Source: Paenibacillus dendritiformis (GTDB taxonomy: Bacteria > Bacillota > Bacilli > Paenibacillales > Paenibacillaceae). Taken from it: a stretch of 64,000 nucleotides of DNA. Below, piece by piece: positions 25,668 to 34,226 of the stretch. The notes under the pieces are model-generated. The model was given only the letters and a program-made list of their open reading frames with translations, made no database searches and had not been told where the DNA came from. A program made the position numbers and the translations under genes. Numbering within the stretch: position 1 is the stretch's first letter; the number at the start of each line of letters is the position of its first letter. Location of the stretch: contig NZ_OX216966.1 of the NCBI RefSeq assembly GCF_945605565.1, positions 3,960,001-4,024,000 on the forward strand. Direction: 5' to 3'.

Positions 25668-27137
25668 ATGAAAAAGATCATTCTCCTTCTGATTGATTCG
25701 TTAATGCCAACCATATTGGACGATTGCATACGCCATCGAACGGTGCCAGGACTGAAATTTTTGATGGATCGTGGCAAGTATTGGCCCAATTGCGTGACTG
25801 TGTTTCCCACAATGACGGCATCGGTCGACTGTTCATTACTTACAGGCACTTATCCAGACCAACACCGGATACCCGGGCTTATTTGGTATGATCCGGAGAA
25901 TGAAGAAATCATTAATTATGTTAACGGATGGAACTGCATTCGCAAGCTTGGCTTGTCCAACTGCGCACAGCATGTCTTGTTCAATCTCAATGAAAAACAC
26001 TTGAGCACCCGGGTGTCGACCATTTTCGAGGAGCTGAATCAGCGAGGAAAGACATCGGCCTCCATCAATGCGATTGTCCACCGCAGTGTCACCCGGCATG
26101 CCGTCCGGCTTCCTTTTCTCATGAATGTATCGACCGGATTTCGATTTATGAACCGCAGTATAGCAGGGCCTGACATCATGACGTTGGGAGCTATGGTTGA
26201 TGCGAAAATGAATCAGGAACTCCCCCGGACCATGCTGCGCTATACACGCCGCTGCGGCATCAATGACGCATATGCCGCTTATGTAACTCGAGATCTTATT
26301 CGCTCGAATCAACTGCCGGATTTTACGCTTGTTTATTTTCCTGACAATGACCACGAAATCCATAAAAAAAATCCAGCTCATGGAGAGGAGCCTCTCATCC
26401 GCGTCGATCAGCATATTCAGCAGATTTTGAATGCATTTGATTCATGGGAGGAGGCAGTCAACCAGTGTGTGTTTATTACGACCAGCGACCACGGACAGAC
26501 CAGAATCGGGAAGGGCGATCACTTTAACATCGATCTGGATCAACTGCTTCAAGCGTTCAGCGTACTGCAATTGGGGCACAAGGTGTCCAGCACTCACGAT
26601 CTGGTTGTATGCAATAATGAACGAATGGCTTATCTCTATCCTCTCCGCATGGATAAGTTCCAGGCCATGATAGAACAGCTGGCGAGCGAGCCGCGGATTG
26701 ATCTCATCGCATGGAAAGATAAAGGGCAAGTAACGGTCATAGAGAGCGGATCGGGAAGAACAATGCATTATCAGCCCGGAGGCGTATATACGGATAAATA
26801 TGGTTGTTCATGGACCGTAATTGGAGAAGAATCCGTGCTAGATTTGAAGATTAACGATGGGCATATACAGTATGGAGATTATCCGGATGCGATGGCACGG
26901 TTATACGGCGCGTTACATTCTCAAGATGTTCCGATGATCGTGATCACCGCTCGTCCGCGATATGAATTCAAAAGCCGTTATTATCCGGTTCATCTGGGCG
27001 GCGGCAGTCATGGTTCATTACACAAATATGATTCCGACATCCCTCTAATCATCACGGGAGCGGCACATGCCATGCAAGAACCACCGCGCTTGGTCGATTT
27101 GAAAGCTTACATCCTTGAATTATTGGGTGGGAGCTGA
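25668..27137 (+). CDS. Alkaline-phosphatase-superfamily phosphodiesterase (nucleotide pyrophosphatase-like)
   Basis: 489 residues; GAAAGG precedes ATG 25668. The fold signature is complete: IILLLIDSLMPT with the first metal Asp, VFPTMTASVDCSLLTGTYPDQH with the Thr nucleophile, LVYFPDNDHEIH, TSDHGQT and LGGGSHGSLHKYDSDIPLII at the C-terminus. This is the pattern of type I phosphodiesterase/nucleotide pyrophosphatases, with two metal ions. No signal peptide or membrane anchor is seen. The substrate is unknown. The YkoP-like gene follows about 100 bases downstream on the same strand. Confidence 0.85.
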   Translation: MKKIILLLIDSLMPTILDDCIRHRTVPGLKFLMDRGKYWPNCVTVFPTMTASVDCSLLTGTYPDQHRIPGLIWYDPENEEIINYVNGWNCIRKLGLSNCAQHVLFNLNEKHLSTRVSTIFEELNQRGKTSASINAIVHRSVTRHAVRLPFLMNVSTGFRFMNRSIAGPDIMTLGAMVDAKMNQELPRTMLRYTRRCGINDAYAAYVTRDLIRSNQLPDFTLVYFPDNDHEIHKKNPAHGEEPLIRVDQHIQQILNAFDSWEEAVNQCVFITTSDHGQTRIGKGDHFNIDLDQLLQAFSVLQLGHKVSSTHDLVVCNNERMAYLYPLRMDKFQAMIEQLASEPRIDLIAWKDKGQVTVIESGSGRTMHYQPGGVYTDKYGCSWTVIGEESVLDLKINDGHIQYGDYPDAMARLYGALHSQDVPMIVITARPRYEFKSRYYPVHLGGGSHGSLHKYDSDIPLIITGAAHAMQEPPRLVDLKAYILELLGGS

Positions 27138-27238
27138 ATGGATCAATTGTTAGAAATAATACTGAAACTTACCACCCATGAATTTGGTTTTCCCAAGACA
27201 AAATAAGTGCAGATCTTTTGTTAAAGGGGAACAGGTTC

Positions 27239-27874
27239 ATGTGGATCAAATTCTTTGCCTTATCAATCTGGAATGTCATTGATCCGGTTTATTATGCATG
27301 CACCAGATTGAAATGTATTGGCCAGGACAGAACATTTCGAGTCAGACTTACGTCGTTCAGAGGCAGACAGGTTATCTTAGCAGACGGAACCATGATCAAA
27401 CGAGGCGACATCTTATTAAAAATTCATTTGTATAATGTTTTCCTGTTGAAAAGCATGTATCCGATAAAAAGCGAACTCAAAAGGGGAAAGCTCCTGTATC
27501 GAGTCATTGAAAACTCGATGCCTGATCTGGCCGAATATGTGCGGAATCATCCAAAGCACGATGATATTAAAGGGCTCATCGGGATAACGATGCTAAATCG
27601 GGGAGGAGGCGGATTAGGGTTTGAAACGATACAGATCGAGAATGTGTTGTATAAATGGATCAAATATGTAACGATGATGCCAATCTATTTTTTCTCGGCA
27701 AATCATCCCTTTAAAAACATAAGAAAACAAACCCCCGCCTATATGTTCATGTCCAAAAATGTATTAATGAAAAAGTACGGAACCGAATCTGCGGAAATCA
27801 AGGAAAGAGACTATTGGTCAGGCACAATGTCGCCATCAGGGGCAAATGATCTGATGCCACAGGAAGGCTCGTAA
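27239..27874 (+). CDS. YkoP-like protein of unknown function
   Basis: 211 residues from ATG 27239 (AAAGGGGA 8 bases upstream). The sequence (WNVIDPVYYACTRL, FRVRLTSFRGRQVILADGT, KIHLYNVFLL, GLIGITMLNRGGGGLGFE) resembles Bacillus YkoP, from memory. The pattern suggests a small soluble or membrane-associated protein with a conserved Cys near the N-terminus. No catalytic motif is evident. Its 3' end overlaps the convergent exo/endonuclease gene by 77 bases. Confidence 0.65.
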   Translation: MWIKFFALSIWNVIDPVYYACTRLKCIGQDRTFRVRLTSFRGRQVILADGTMIKRGDILLKIHLYNVFLLKSMYPIKSELKRGKLLYRVIENSMPDLAEYVRNHPKHDDIKGLIGITMLNRGGGGLGFETIQIENVLYKWIKYVTMMPIYFFSANHPFKNIRKQTPAYMFMSKNVLMKKYGTESAEIKERDYWSGTMSPSGANDLMPQEGS

Positions 27875-28541
27875 TCACCTCGGTTGAAGCAATATGGAAA
27901 TGCCGGCTCACCAATATATAATCCAATCGCAATCGTGGCCGAATAGAAGGGAACGTATAGCAAGGGATACCGGCATGATGACATGCGTCTGTTGCGAATC
28001 GTTGCAGCTTATGCCAAGCCTTCGTGCCGGGTCTTGTATTAAAGTCACCCATTGCGATTACAGGGCAAGTGTCCTGCGTAATTTTATCGCCAAGGAAGTC
28101 GATTTGTCTCGAGCGAATATACGGAGCAAGACTTAAATGCGTAACGTATATTTTGACGAGGTGCCTGTGGATGTGCACGGAGACTTCCAACACAGCCCGC
28201 TTCTCGAAATCGAAGGGCGAACGATGAAACACATAGTTGTGCCGGGATACGATCGGAAAGCGGGACAAGACGGCATTTCCATACTGTGCAATTACAGAAC
28301 CGGACTTCGAAGAAGATGAAATGGCCGGGCCAAAAAAGGAATGACGCATGCATAAACGATCGGATAACCACTGTAATTGGTCCGCATAACCGCTTCTCCG
28401 GGAAAAATGTTTGTCCACTTCATTTAACGCAATAATATCCGCTTGGCTATCTTCTATACCTTGGGCGATTCGCTCCAGATTTAATTTCCCATCGATTCCT
28501 CTACCATGATGAATGTTGAACGTTGCTACCTTGATCTCCAT
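27798..28541 (-). CDS. Endonuclease/exonuclease/phosphatase family protein
   Basis: 247 residues from ATG 28541, behind GGTGGGA. The metal-dependent EEP fold markers are all present: VATFNIHHGRG, IIALNEVDKH (Glu), HLSL, AMGDFNTRPGT (Asp-Asn) and SDHLPLMATL (Asp-His). The family includes phosphodiesterases for nucleic acids, sphingolipids and inositol phosphates, and the substrate cannot be named. It has no signal peptide. It converges on the YkoP-like gene with 3' overlap, so antisense pairing of the two mRNAs is possible. Confidence 0.85.
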   Translation of the reverse strand: MEIKVATFNIHHGRGIDGKLNLERIAQGIEDSQADIIALNEVDKHFSRRSGYADQLQWLSDRLCMRHSFFGPAISSSSKSGSVIAQYGNAVLSRFPIVSRHNYVFHRSPFDFEKRAVLEVSVHIHRHLVKIYVTHLSLAPYIRSRQIDFLGDKITQDTCPVIAMGDFNTRPGTKAWHKLQRFATDACHHAGIPCYTFPSIRPRLRLDYILVSRHFHIASTEVITSLPVASDHLPLMATLCLTNSLFP

Positions 28542-28768
28542 GTTTTTCCCACCAACACGAGTATAGGTACTTTACAGCTAGTATGATCCAAAATACGGTT
28601 CATATGCATACTGCAGGTAAAATGTCTTTTCCTGAAGAAAATATTGTAAAAGTCCATTAGGAAAGTGATAATAGAAAACAAGGACCTATTTCAGAAATTA
28701 CATATGTTTTTTTATGATTCAAGTTGTTATTTCATCATGAGATAACGACAAGGCAGGAGGCAATGATA

Positions 28769-30160
28769 ATGGAAAATAATAAACCGATGGTCATCTGTGA
28801 ACAAGGAGAGCTAGTTGGAACTCAGGAAAAACAGGCTTTGGCGTTTTATAATATTCCTTATGGAGCGGATAAAGGGAGATGTAAGCCAGTTGGAGAACCC
28901 TCTAAGTGGACTGGAACAAGGGATGCAACCAAACCAGGACCTGTATTCCCTCAATTGCCAAGCCGGCTTTCGACAGTCGTTGGGACAAAGAAAGAAGAAC
29001 GGAATCAACAGGAAGATGCCTTCATTTTAAATATATGGACAAAACTCACCAATGAAAAACGGCCTGTTCTTTTCTGGATCCATGGGGGAGGATGGTTGTC
29101 AGGCGGCGGCTCCTTGCCATGGTATAACGGAAGTGAGATGGCTTCCAACGGAGATGTAGTCGTCGTTACTGTCAACTACCGATTAGGAGCTTTAGGAAAT
29201 CTATATGTACCAGGCATATCTGAGGGGAACCTTGCATTGCAGGATTTAATTGCTGCCTTGCATTGGGTTAAGAAAAACATTGAAGCATTTGGCGGAGACC
29301 CTCACCAGATCACGGTAGCCGGGCAATCAGCCGGTGCATGGTATTCTGTCGCATTAATGGCATGTGAAGAAGTCAAAGGCATGTTTAACCGCACAGCATT
29401 ATTTAGTTTTCCCGCTTGTACGAAAGCTTTGGATGAAAATGCTTCACTGGAATTATCTAATTTGCTATTAGAAAGATTAGGAATTGATGAACGCAATAAG
29501 GAAAAGATTTTGGGTGTGCCTATTGAAGATATCCTATCTTCGCAGGTGGAAGTTATAAGGGAAGTGCAACGCAGAAACAATGATCTGCTCACCGCGTTTT
29601 TACCCATCGTAGACGGCGTGTTGCTCAAAGGGGATATTTGGAGTGAGGCCATTCGAATTTCTGGCGGGAATGTAAATGTAATCGCTGGAATAACTGGCGA
29701 GGAAACAGCCGCCTTTTTCCATCAGACTGACTTGAGAAATAAAGATAACTACTTTGAACTAGTGAAGAGAAGTTCGGATGAGATCTTTGGCCAGACCCAT
29801 GAGTTTATGCTCAGTATTAATGAAGGCGGCAGTGATACTTATTTATTTCACTTCAACTATCCATCGCCAGATCCCTATTTATTAGCTTGCCATTGTATGG
29901 ATTTGCCGTTTGTATTCGGAAATTTCGAAAAGTGGGATAATGCCCCGATGCTTGCGGATATTCATGTGGAAGAAGCTCTACATTTATCAGACCAGGTTCA
30001 AGGTTATCTGCTTCGTTTTATCAAGAACGGTTCGCCTAATCATGAAAATCGTATAGATTGGCCTGTATATGAAAGAAAACAAAGAAATATTCTTATCTTT
30101 GATAAAAAGATAGAGCTAAAATCTTCATTATGGCCATTTTCGGATACGCCGGCATATTGA
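28769..30160 (+). CDS. Type B carboxylesterase (p-nitrobenzyl-esterase-like)
   Basis: 463 residues from ATG 28769, the start that gives an 8-base gap to GCAGGAGG. Motifs: IPYGADKGR near the N-terminus, LFWIHGGGWLSGG (oxyanion hole), VVVTVNYRLGALG, VAGQSAGAWYS (GxSxG nucleophile), and a C-terminal HCMDLPFVFGN with the catalytic His region. The length is slightly under the usual roughly 490, with a compact N-terminus. It is a cytoplasmic broad-range ester hydrolase. A strong hydrophobic 32-codon frame overlaps its last 31 bases. Confidence 0.88.
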   Translation: MENNKPMVICEQGELVGTQEKQALAFYNIPYGADKGRCKPVGEPSKWTGTRDATKPGPVFPQLPSRLSTVVGTKKEERNQQEDAFILNIWTKLTNEKRPVLFWIHGGGWLSGGGSLPWYNGSEMASNGDVVVVTVNYRLGALGNLYVPGISEGNLALQDLIAALHWVKKNIEAFGGDPHQITVAGQSAGAWYSVALMACEEVKGMFNRTALFSFPACTKALDENASLELSNLLLERLGIDERNKEKILGVPIEDILSSQVEVIREVQRRNNDLLTAFLPIVDGVLLKGDIWSEAIRISGGNVNVIAGITGEETAAFFHQTDLRNKDNYFELVKRSSDEIFGQTHEFMLSINEGGSDTYLFHFNYPSPDPYLLACHCMDLPFVFGNFEKWDNAPMLADIHVEEALHLSDQVQGYLLRFIKNGSPNHENRIDWPVYERKQRNILIFDKKIELKSSLWPFSDTPAY

Positions 30161-30228
30161 TCAGCGCGCTCCTGCTGATCCGGGTCGCGATCCATGCAGT
30201 GCGGAATTTGAAGCAAATAAAGGAGTAG
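30130..30228 (+). CDS. Possible 32-aa single-helix peptide
   Basis: ATG 30130 opens MAIFGYAGILISALLLIRVA followed by a basic tail, overlapping the esterase 3' end in another frame. It looks like one membrane helix. There is no convincing ribosome binding site. It may be a remnant of a membrane protein gene or a chance frame. Confidence 0.25.
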   Translation: MAIFGYAGILISALLLIRVAIHAVRNLKQIKE

Positions 30229-30284
30229 CGCAAGCGCGGCAAAACAAGAAAAACCGCCGGGAATCGGCGTGAAATGGATCATGT

Positions 30285-30313
30285 TTGTGTTATGCCTAAA
30301 GACATGGTAAAAT
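30285..30313 (+). promoter_or_regulatory. Putative sigma-A promoter of the RRNPP receptor gene
   Basis: A -35 box TTGTGT (30285-30290) and a -10 box TAAAAT (30308-30313) separated by exactly 17 bases. The start codon GTG is 41 bases beyond the -10 box. Confidence 0.5.
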
Positions 30314-30353
30314 ATAGGTGGTCAATTATTTTCATTACCGAAGGAGTGAAGCT

Positions 30354-31646
30354 GTGAGCACCCTTGCTACGAAGCCAAAGAGCTTGGGGGAGCTAATACA
30401 CTACCATCGGCAGAAGAAGGAAATGACTCTGTCGAAGCTGCAGGAAGCGGTCGGCATTGATAAAGGCAGCCTGTCGAGAATTGAAAACAGCGAGGTCAAA
30501 CGCCCTGATTTTCAATCCATCTTGTCCATCGCTGCGGTATTAGACATTCCCCATAGTGACATCGTAGAAAAGTACATCGAGATTGGACATAAGTCGGAAG
30601 TCGTATACACTATATTACAGAACGAATTAACAACACTTGAACATCCTTCGCTGATACCGAAAATAGCCGCCAAGTTTCTTGAATCACCAAATGAAGACAG
30701 CCTGTATTTAGTAGGGAAATTGTATCGCGATACAGAGCCCATCGCTAACGACTCCATTAAACTTTCGTTGTACGACCTCATCCTTGATTACTCACGTTCC
30801 CACGGAATTATGCCTTACATAGCTAAAAGCATGTATCAACGTTATCTTATTGAACGAAATGATTTCAGCAGATTGAAGGAAACTTACTATAGTGGAAAGT
30901 ACATTTTGCATTACATCGATTTCTTGCCGGAAGACGAGCAACTTGAGTTACACTATAAGTTAGGGGTTCATGCTTACAACTTGAGGTTCTACAACGAGAG
31001 TATCGACCATTGCAAAAAAGTACTCGCTGAAGATGGCGGTCAAAGTCCTTATAAAATATACGCGCTTGGTGTGCTTAGAGACGCGCACTTTAGTATAAGG
31101 GAATACAAAGAGGCTGAAGTGTACTCCATTCAGTACAAGCAATTCAACTATCCACATACGCAAGAGAATATTGGCCTTATGGATGCATTATTTGCTGCAA
31201 CGAAGGGGAATAACAAGCAAGCCATCGAACAGCTCTTATCCTTCCTTGAGACTTGCAGTGATATTTCGGCCATCCCTGCATCCAGACAATTGCTTCGTTT
31301 GTACCTGCAACAAAACAGTCTCGAAGACGCTAAAAACCTATTAGATAATTGCAAAATCAATCCGCCTGATATAGGCACTTGTAATCCTTTAATTTGTTCT
31401 AGATATGCTGATTACTTGCAGGTTAAGGGAGAATATTACCTTGCTGTTGGAGATTATGACAAATGTATAACTTATATGGTGGAAAGCGCATTGTGGCATT
31501 CCAAAGTCAACGATACTGCTAAAGAAAAAGAGTGCCTTAATAAGGTTATGCGTATCCACTTAGAGCACAATGTCTCCCCACAATCTACATTTGAAAAATT
31601 GAGCGCATACTATCAAAGCGCCAAAGAAATGGAGGATCAAGCATGA
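30354..31646 (+). CDS. RRNPP-type quorum-sensing receptor (Xre HTH plus TPR-like repeats)
   Basis: 430 residues from GTG 30354; AAGGAG is 7 bases upstream. Residues about 8-70 are an Xre helix-turn-helix (LGELIHYHRQKKEMTLSKLQEAVGIDKGSLSRIENSE). The rest is all-helical in repeating pairs (LHYKLGVHAYNLRFYNESI, YKIYALGVLRDAHFSIREYKEAEVYS), as in the peptide-binding TPR domain of NprR, PlcR and the Paenibacillus AloR proteins. The stop codon overlaps the start of a 36-codon secreted-peptide gene (ATGA). That is the usual receptor-pheromone layout, in which exported, processed and re-imported peptide binds the TPR domain and changes DNA binding. The regulon is unknown. Confidence 0.88.
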   Translation: MSTLATKPKSLGELIHYHRQKKEMTLSKLQEAVGIDKGSLSRIENSEVKRPDFQSILSIAAVLDIPHSDIVEKYIEIGHKSEVVYTILQNELTTLEHPSLIPKIAAKFLESPNEDSLYLVGKLYRDTEPIANDSIKLSLYDLILDYSRSHGIMPYIAKSMYQRYLIERNDFSRLKETYYSGKYILHYIDFLPEDEQLELHYKLGVHAYNLRFYNESIDHCKKVLAEDGGQSPYKIYALGVLRDAHFSIREYKEAEVYSIQYKQFNYPHTQENIGLMDALFAATKGNNKQAIEQLLSFLETCSDISAIPASRQLLRLYLQQNSLEDAKNLLDNCKINPPDIGTCNPLICSRYADYLQVKGEYYLAVGDYDKCITYMVESALWHSKVNDTAKEKECLNKVMRIHLEHNVSPQSTFEKLSAYYQSAKEMEDQA

Positions 31647-31753
31647 AGAACTTGATGAAAAAACTATATGTCAAATCTCTTTTCTACACAGTTATCTTCG
31701 TAACTACGGCGGCGGCATTCTCTGGTGACTCCGGAAGCATTCATCCTTGGTAA
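31643..31753 (+). CDS. Pheromone precursor peptide, copy 1 (ends SIHPW)
   Basis: 36 residues from ATG 31643, overlapping the receptor stop; TGGAGG is 8 bases upstream. The layout is that of a Phr/AloP-type precursor: a basic N-terminus (MKNLMKKLYVK), a hydrophobic export helix (SLFYTVIFVTTAAAF) and a short C-terminal tail SGDSGSIHPW that should hold the mature signal. The likely active part is the last five to seven residues, after cleavage outside the cell and import by an oligopeptide permease; this is inferred from the family. A terminator follows at once. Confidence 0.85.
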   Translation: MKNLMKKLYVKSLFYTVIFVTTAAAFSGDSGSIHPW

Positions 31754-31777
31754 AGCACCTTCATGGTGCTTTTTTTA
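31753..31777 (+). terminator. Terminator after pheromone gene 1
   Basis: A 7-bp stem AAGCACC / GGTGCTT with loop TTCAT, then a run of T. The same hairpin recurs after copy 2. Confidence 0.85.
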
Positions 31778-31828
31778 AAAGTTAAGCACGTACTTTATTA
31801 AAAGCACTAAAGAAATGGAGGGTTAAGC

Positions 31829-31939
31829 ATGAAGAACTTGATGAAAAATCTATATGTCAAATCTCTTTTCTACACAGTTATCTTCGTAACTACGGCGGCG
31901 GCATTCTCTGGTGACTCCGGAAGTATTTACCCTTGGTAA
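31829..31939 (+). CDS. Pheromone precursor peptide, copy 2 (ends SIYPW)
   Basis: 36 residues from ATG 31829, with TGGAGG about 8 bases upstream. It is identical to copy 1 except for Asn7 and the tail SGDSGSIYPW. No separate promoter is visible in the 50 bases between the copies, so expression would need readthrough of the first terminator or an unseen promoter. The His-to-Tyr change in the presumed signal suggests either a second specificity for the same receptor or an early step toward a new receptor-signal pair. Confidence 0.82.
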   Translation: MKNLMKNLYVKSLFYTVIFVTTAAAFSGDSGSIYPW

Positions 31940-31964
31940 AGCACCTTCATGGTGCTTTTTTTAT
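31939..31964 (+). terminator. Terminator after pheromone gene 2
   Basis: The same AAGCACC / GGTGCTT hairpin and T-run as after copy 1. Confidence 0.85.
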
Positions 31965-32090
31965 TTTGTTCATATCATGCTTACGGTCACAATTATATCA
32001 ATACGAACGGTAACTATGTGATAAACTAGTACGTACACGTCAGGCATTGGCGTGGCCTGATTCAGCTTAACCTGATTTGGAGGCTTGTAA

Positions 32091-32902
32091 ATGGCGGATG
32101 TGACCTTTTACCGTGACGAAGCGCTGCCTTTTCTAGAAGCGAAGCGATGCCATAAGAATGACCTGGCGTATCAGAAGCATTTTCACGAGGAGTATTCCAT
32201 CGGTTTAATCGATGAAGGCGAGACGCAGGCATGGTGTGATGGCGTCTTGTGGCGCGTTGGAACGGGACGAATGATTAGCTTCCCGCCGCATATTCTCCAC
32301 GCCTGTCAGCCTGCGGAAGATGCGCAATGGAAATACAAAATGCTGTTCATTAAGCCGGAATGGTTCGCTCAGCTTGAAATGCCCGATATCAACCGGCTTC
32401 ATATTCCGTTCTTGCTCGAAAAGGGGAAGAATGAAGCTTGCAGCAAGCGGCTCAATCGTATTATGGACGCACTGATCCGGAGCGGGTCGCCGCTCGAAAC
32501 CGAAATGGCGTTAATCGAACTGGTCCACAAGCTCGTAAACAAGCATGCCTCCGATCTGGCGCATGAGCCTTATGGCATGTCATGCTGGAACCGAAGTACG
32601 TCAATCTGATCAAGGAATATATCCATGCGCATTATACGGATCGGATCACACTGGAAACGCTGGAGCAGAAAGCCGGGATCAGCCGTTATCATCTCATTCG
32701 CATGTTCAAGAAAAGCACGCATCTACCGCCTCATGCGTATCAAAATCTGCTCCGCATCAATCATGCCAAGAAGGAATTGAAAAATCGGCGGCCCATTGCC
32801 GAAATTGCGGTGGATACCGGCTTCTATGATCAGAGCCATTTTGCAAAAGCCTTTGCTAAAATCGTCGGGACAACCCCTCAAACTTATGCCATGTCCGTAT
32901 AG
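32091..32902 (+). pseudogene. AraC-family regulator split by a frameshift
   Basis: The first frame (32091-32609) encodes the N-terminal cupin sensor domain (KHFHEEYSIGLIDEGETQAW, MISFPPHILHACQP). The second frame (from 32582) encodes a full AraC HTH pair (ITLETLEQKAGISRYHLIRMFKKS, RPIAEIAVDTGFYDQSHFAKAFAKIVGTTPQTY). The shift lies around 32570-32582. The two pieces overlap by 28 bases and the second has its own ATG, so independent translation is possible. A broken gene or a sequencing error is more likely. Confidence 0.7.
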
Positions 32903-32979
32903 ATAAGCGCAATTTTTTACAATCCTCTCCTCCTGTCCTCTTGTACATTGAATCTGTAAGACAAGAGGAGGGACCACTG

Positions 32980-33951
32980 ATGGTGACAACGACTAATTTG
33001 GAAAAAAAATTTGCCGAGGCCATGAAATCCATTGCCCGCCGAGCCGATGTGAAGACTTATGTCGAGCAGACGCCGGCCATCTACCAGCTGCTGCAGCGTG
33101 CAGCAGCTAAGTATGTGACGGGGGAGAAGCGGGAGGATGGTCTTGAGGCAGGTCGACAGCTGGCTGATAAAGGGTACGCCATCTCGCTTGAATATATCGG
33201 CGAAAATACGGCAGATGTCCAAGCATGCGAAGCGGCGGCTCTGGAGCTGTCGCTGCTCGTTCATGCGTTGGCAGAGCGTGGAATACCGGCTCGCGTGTCG
33301 TTCGATCTGTCCCACATCGGCTTATCGCTAGACGGCAATCTGGCATATATGAATCTGACAGCACTTGCCGCTCTAGCCCGGCAGGCCGGCATCGAGCTGT
33401 TTGTCAGCATGGAAGAATCAGCCAAGACCGATGCGATACTCGCGATCTATGAAAGGGCGACGTCCGCCTATGCGAACATCGGCATTACGCTGCAGGCACA
33501 ATTGAAGCGGACGGCTCAGGACTTGAACGCATTACAGCCGATCCCTGGCCGGATCCGCATCGTGAAAGGGGCGTATCAAGAGCCGGAGCAGCTCGCGATA
33601 CCGCGTTCATCCGCCCTAAATGAGCGATATGTGCAGCTTGTGGAGCAGGCTATCCGCATAGGCCATCGGGTGTCGATCGCCACCCACGATGAGTCTGTCA
33701 TTGATGAGGTCATCAAGCGGGGATGGATCCATGAGCCGGGCGTTGAGTTTGAGTTGTTATACGGGATTCGGCCGGATTTGAGCAGCCGATTGAAGAAGGC
33801 GGGTTATCCCGTTCGCGTTTATTTAACGTATGGCCGTGAATGGTATTTGTATCTATGCCACCGGATCGCCGAATATCCCCCCAATCTATTCCAAGCGCTC
33901 CTCGACATCACGAGCACCGGAAAGGCAGATCCCGTACTGGAGTATGAATAA
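32980..33951 (+). CDS. Proline dehydrogenase
   Basis: 323 residues from ATG 32980, with AGAGGAGGG close upstream. It is a single-domain PRODH: ARVSFDLSHIGLSLD, FVSMEESAKTDAILAIYE, RIRIVKGAYQEPEQLAIP, IATHDESVIDEVIKRG, EFELLYGIRPDLSSRL and the C-terminal VRVYLTYGREWYLYLCHRIAE, which holds the conserved Arg region for proline. It oxidises proline to pyrroline-5-carboxylate with FAD and passes electrons to the quinone pool. The partner P5C dehydrogenase is not adjacent. The split AraC gene just upstream may once have controlled it. Confidence 0.9.
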   Translation: MVTTTNLEKKFAEAMKSIARRADVKTYVEQTPAIYQLLQRAAAKYVTGEKREDGLEAGRQLADKGYAISLEYIGENTADVQACEAAALELSLLVHALAERGIPARVSFDLSHIGLSLDGNLAYMNLTALAALARQAGIELFVSMEESAKTDAILAIYERATSAYANIGITLQAQLKRTAQDLNALQPIPGRIRIVKGAYQEPEQLAIPRSSALNERYVQLVEQAIRIGHRVSIATHDESVIDEVIKRGWIHEPGVEFELLYGIRPDLSSRLKKAGYPVRVYLTYGREWYLYLCHRIAEYPPNLFQALLDITSTGKADPVLEYE

Positions 33952-34003
33952 GTCTGAGTCTGGCACGACTCGACTGTATCCTCTATACGTCCATCCCCAA
34001 GAA

Positions 34004-34030
34004 CGGCAAGCCATTCCGGTTTGCCGCTTT
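34004..34030 (+). terminator. Terminator after the proline dehydrogenase gene
   Basis: A 9-bp stem CGGCAAGCC / GGTTTGCCG (one G-T pair) with a 5-base loop, then CTTTTCC. Confidence 0.7.
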
Positions 34031-34226
34031 TCCGTATTTTCAGCCGCAGCACCCATCAAAAGAGGAGAGGGGCCCGTAATAAAGAACGTAACAAAAACTT
34101 ATAGGAGACCAAGAACAAATGATATGCCGACTGATTGATGTGCTTTGATTTCTTAGGGAAAATGGGGTGAAAATCCAACTAACAGGAAAGGATAAGAACG
34201 AAGTAAAAAGACAATGGAGGTACAAA

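Larger units (their letters stand above)
31623..31964 (+). repeat. Tandem duplication of the pheromone gene (period 186 bp)
   Basis: The segment from the receptor 3' end (AAAGAAATGGAGG) through the peptide gene and its terminator is repeated 186 bp downstream. Over the 111-bp coding unit only four bases differ: one gives Lys7 to Asn, one is silent, and two change His34 to Tyr. The differences thus sit mostly in the codons of the mature signal. Confidence 0.9.

Noticed and set aside
27138..27206. 22-codon frame directly after the phosphodiesterase stop
   Set aside because: Too short, no RBS of its own, no recognisable features; it is probably part of the leader of the next gene.
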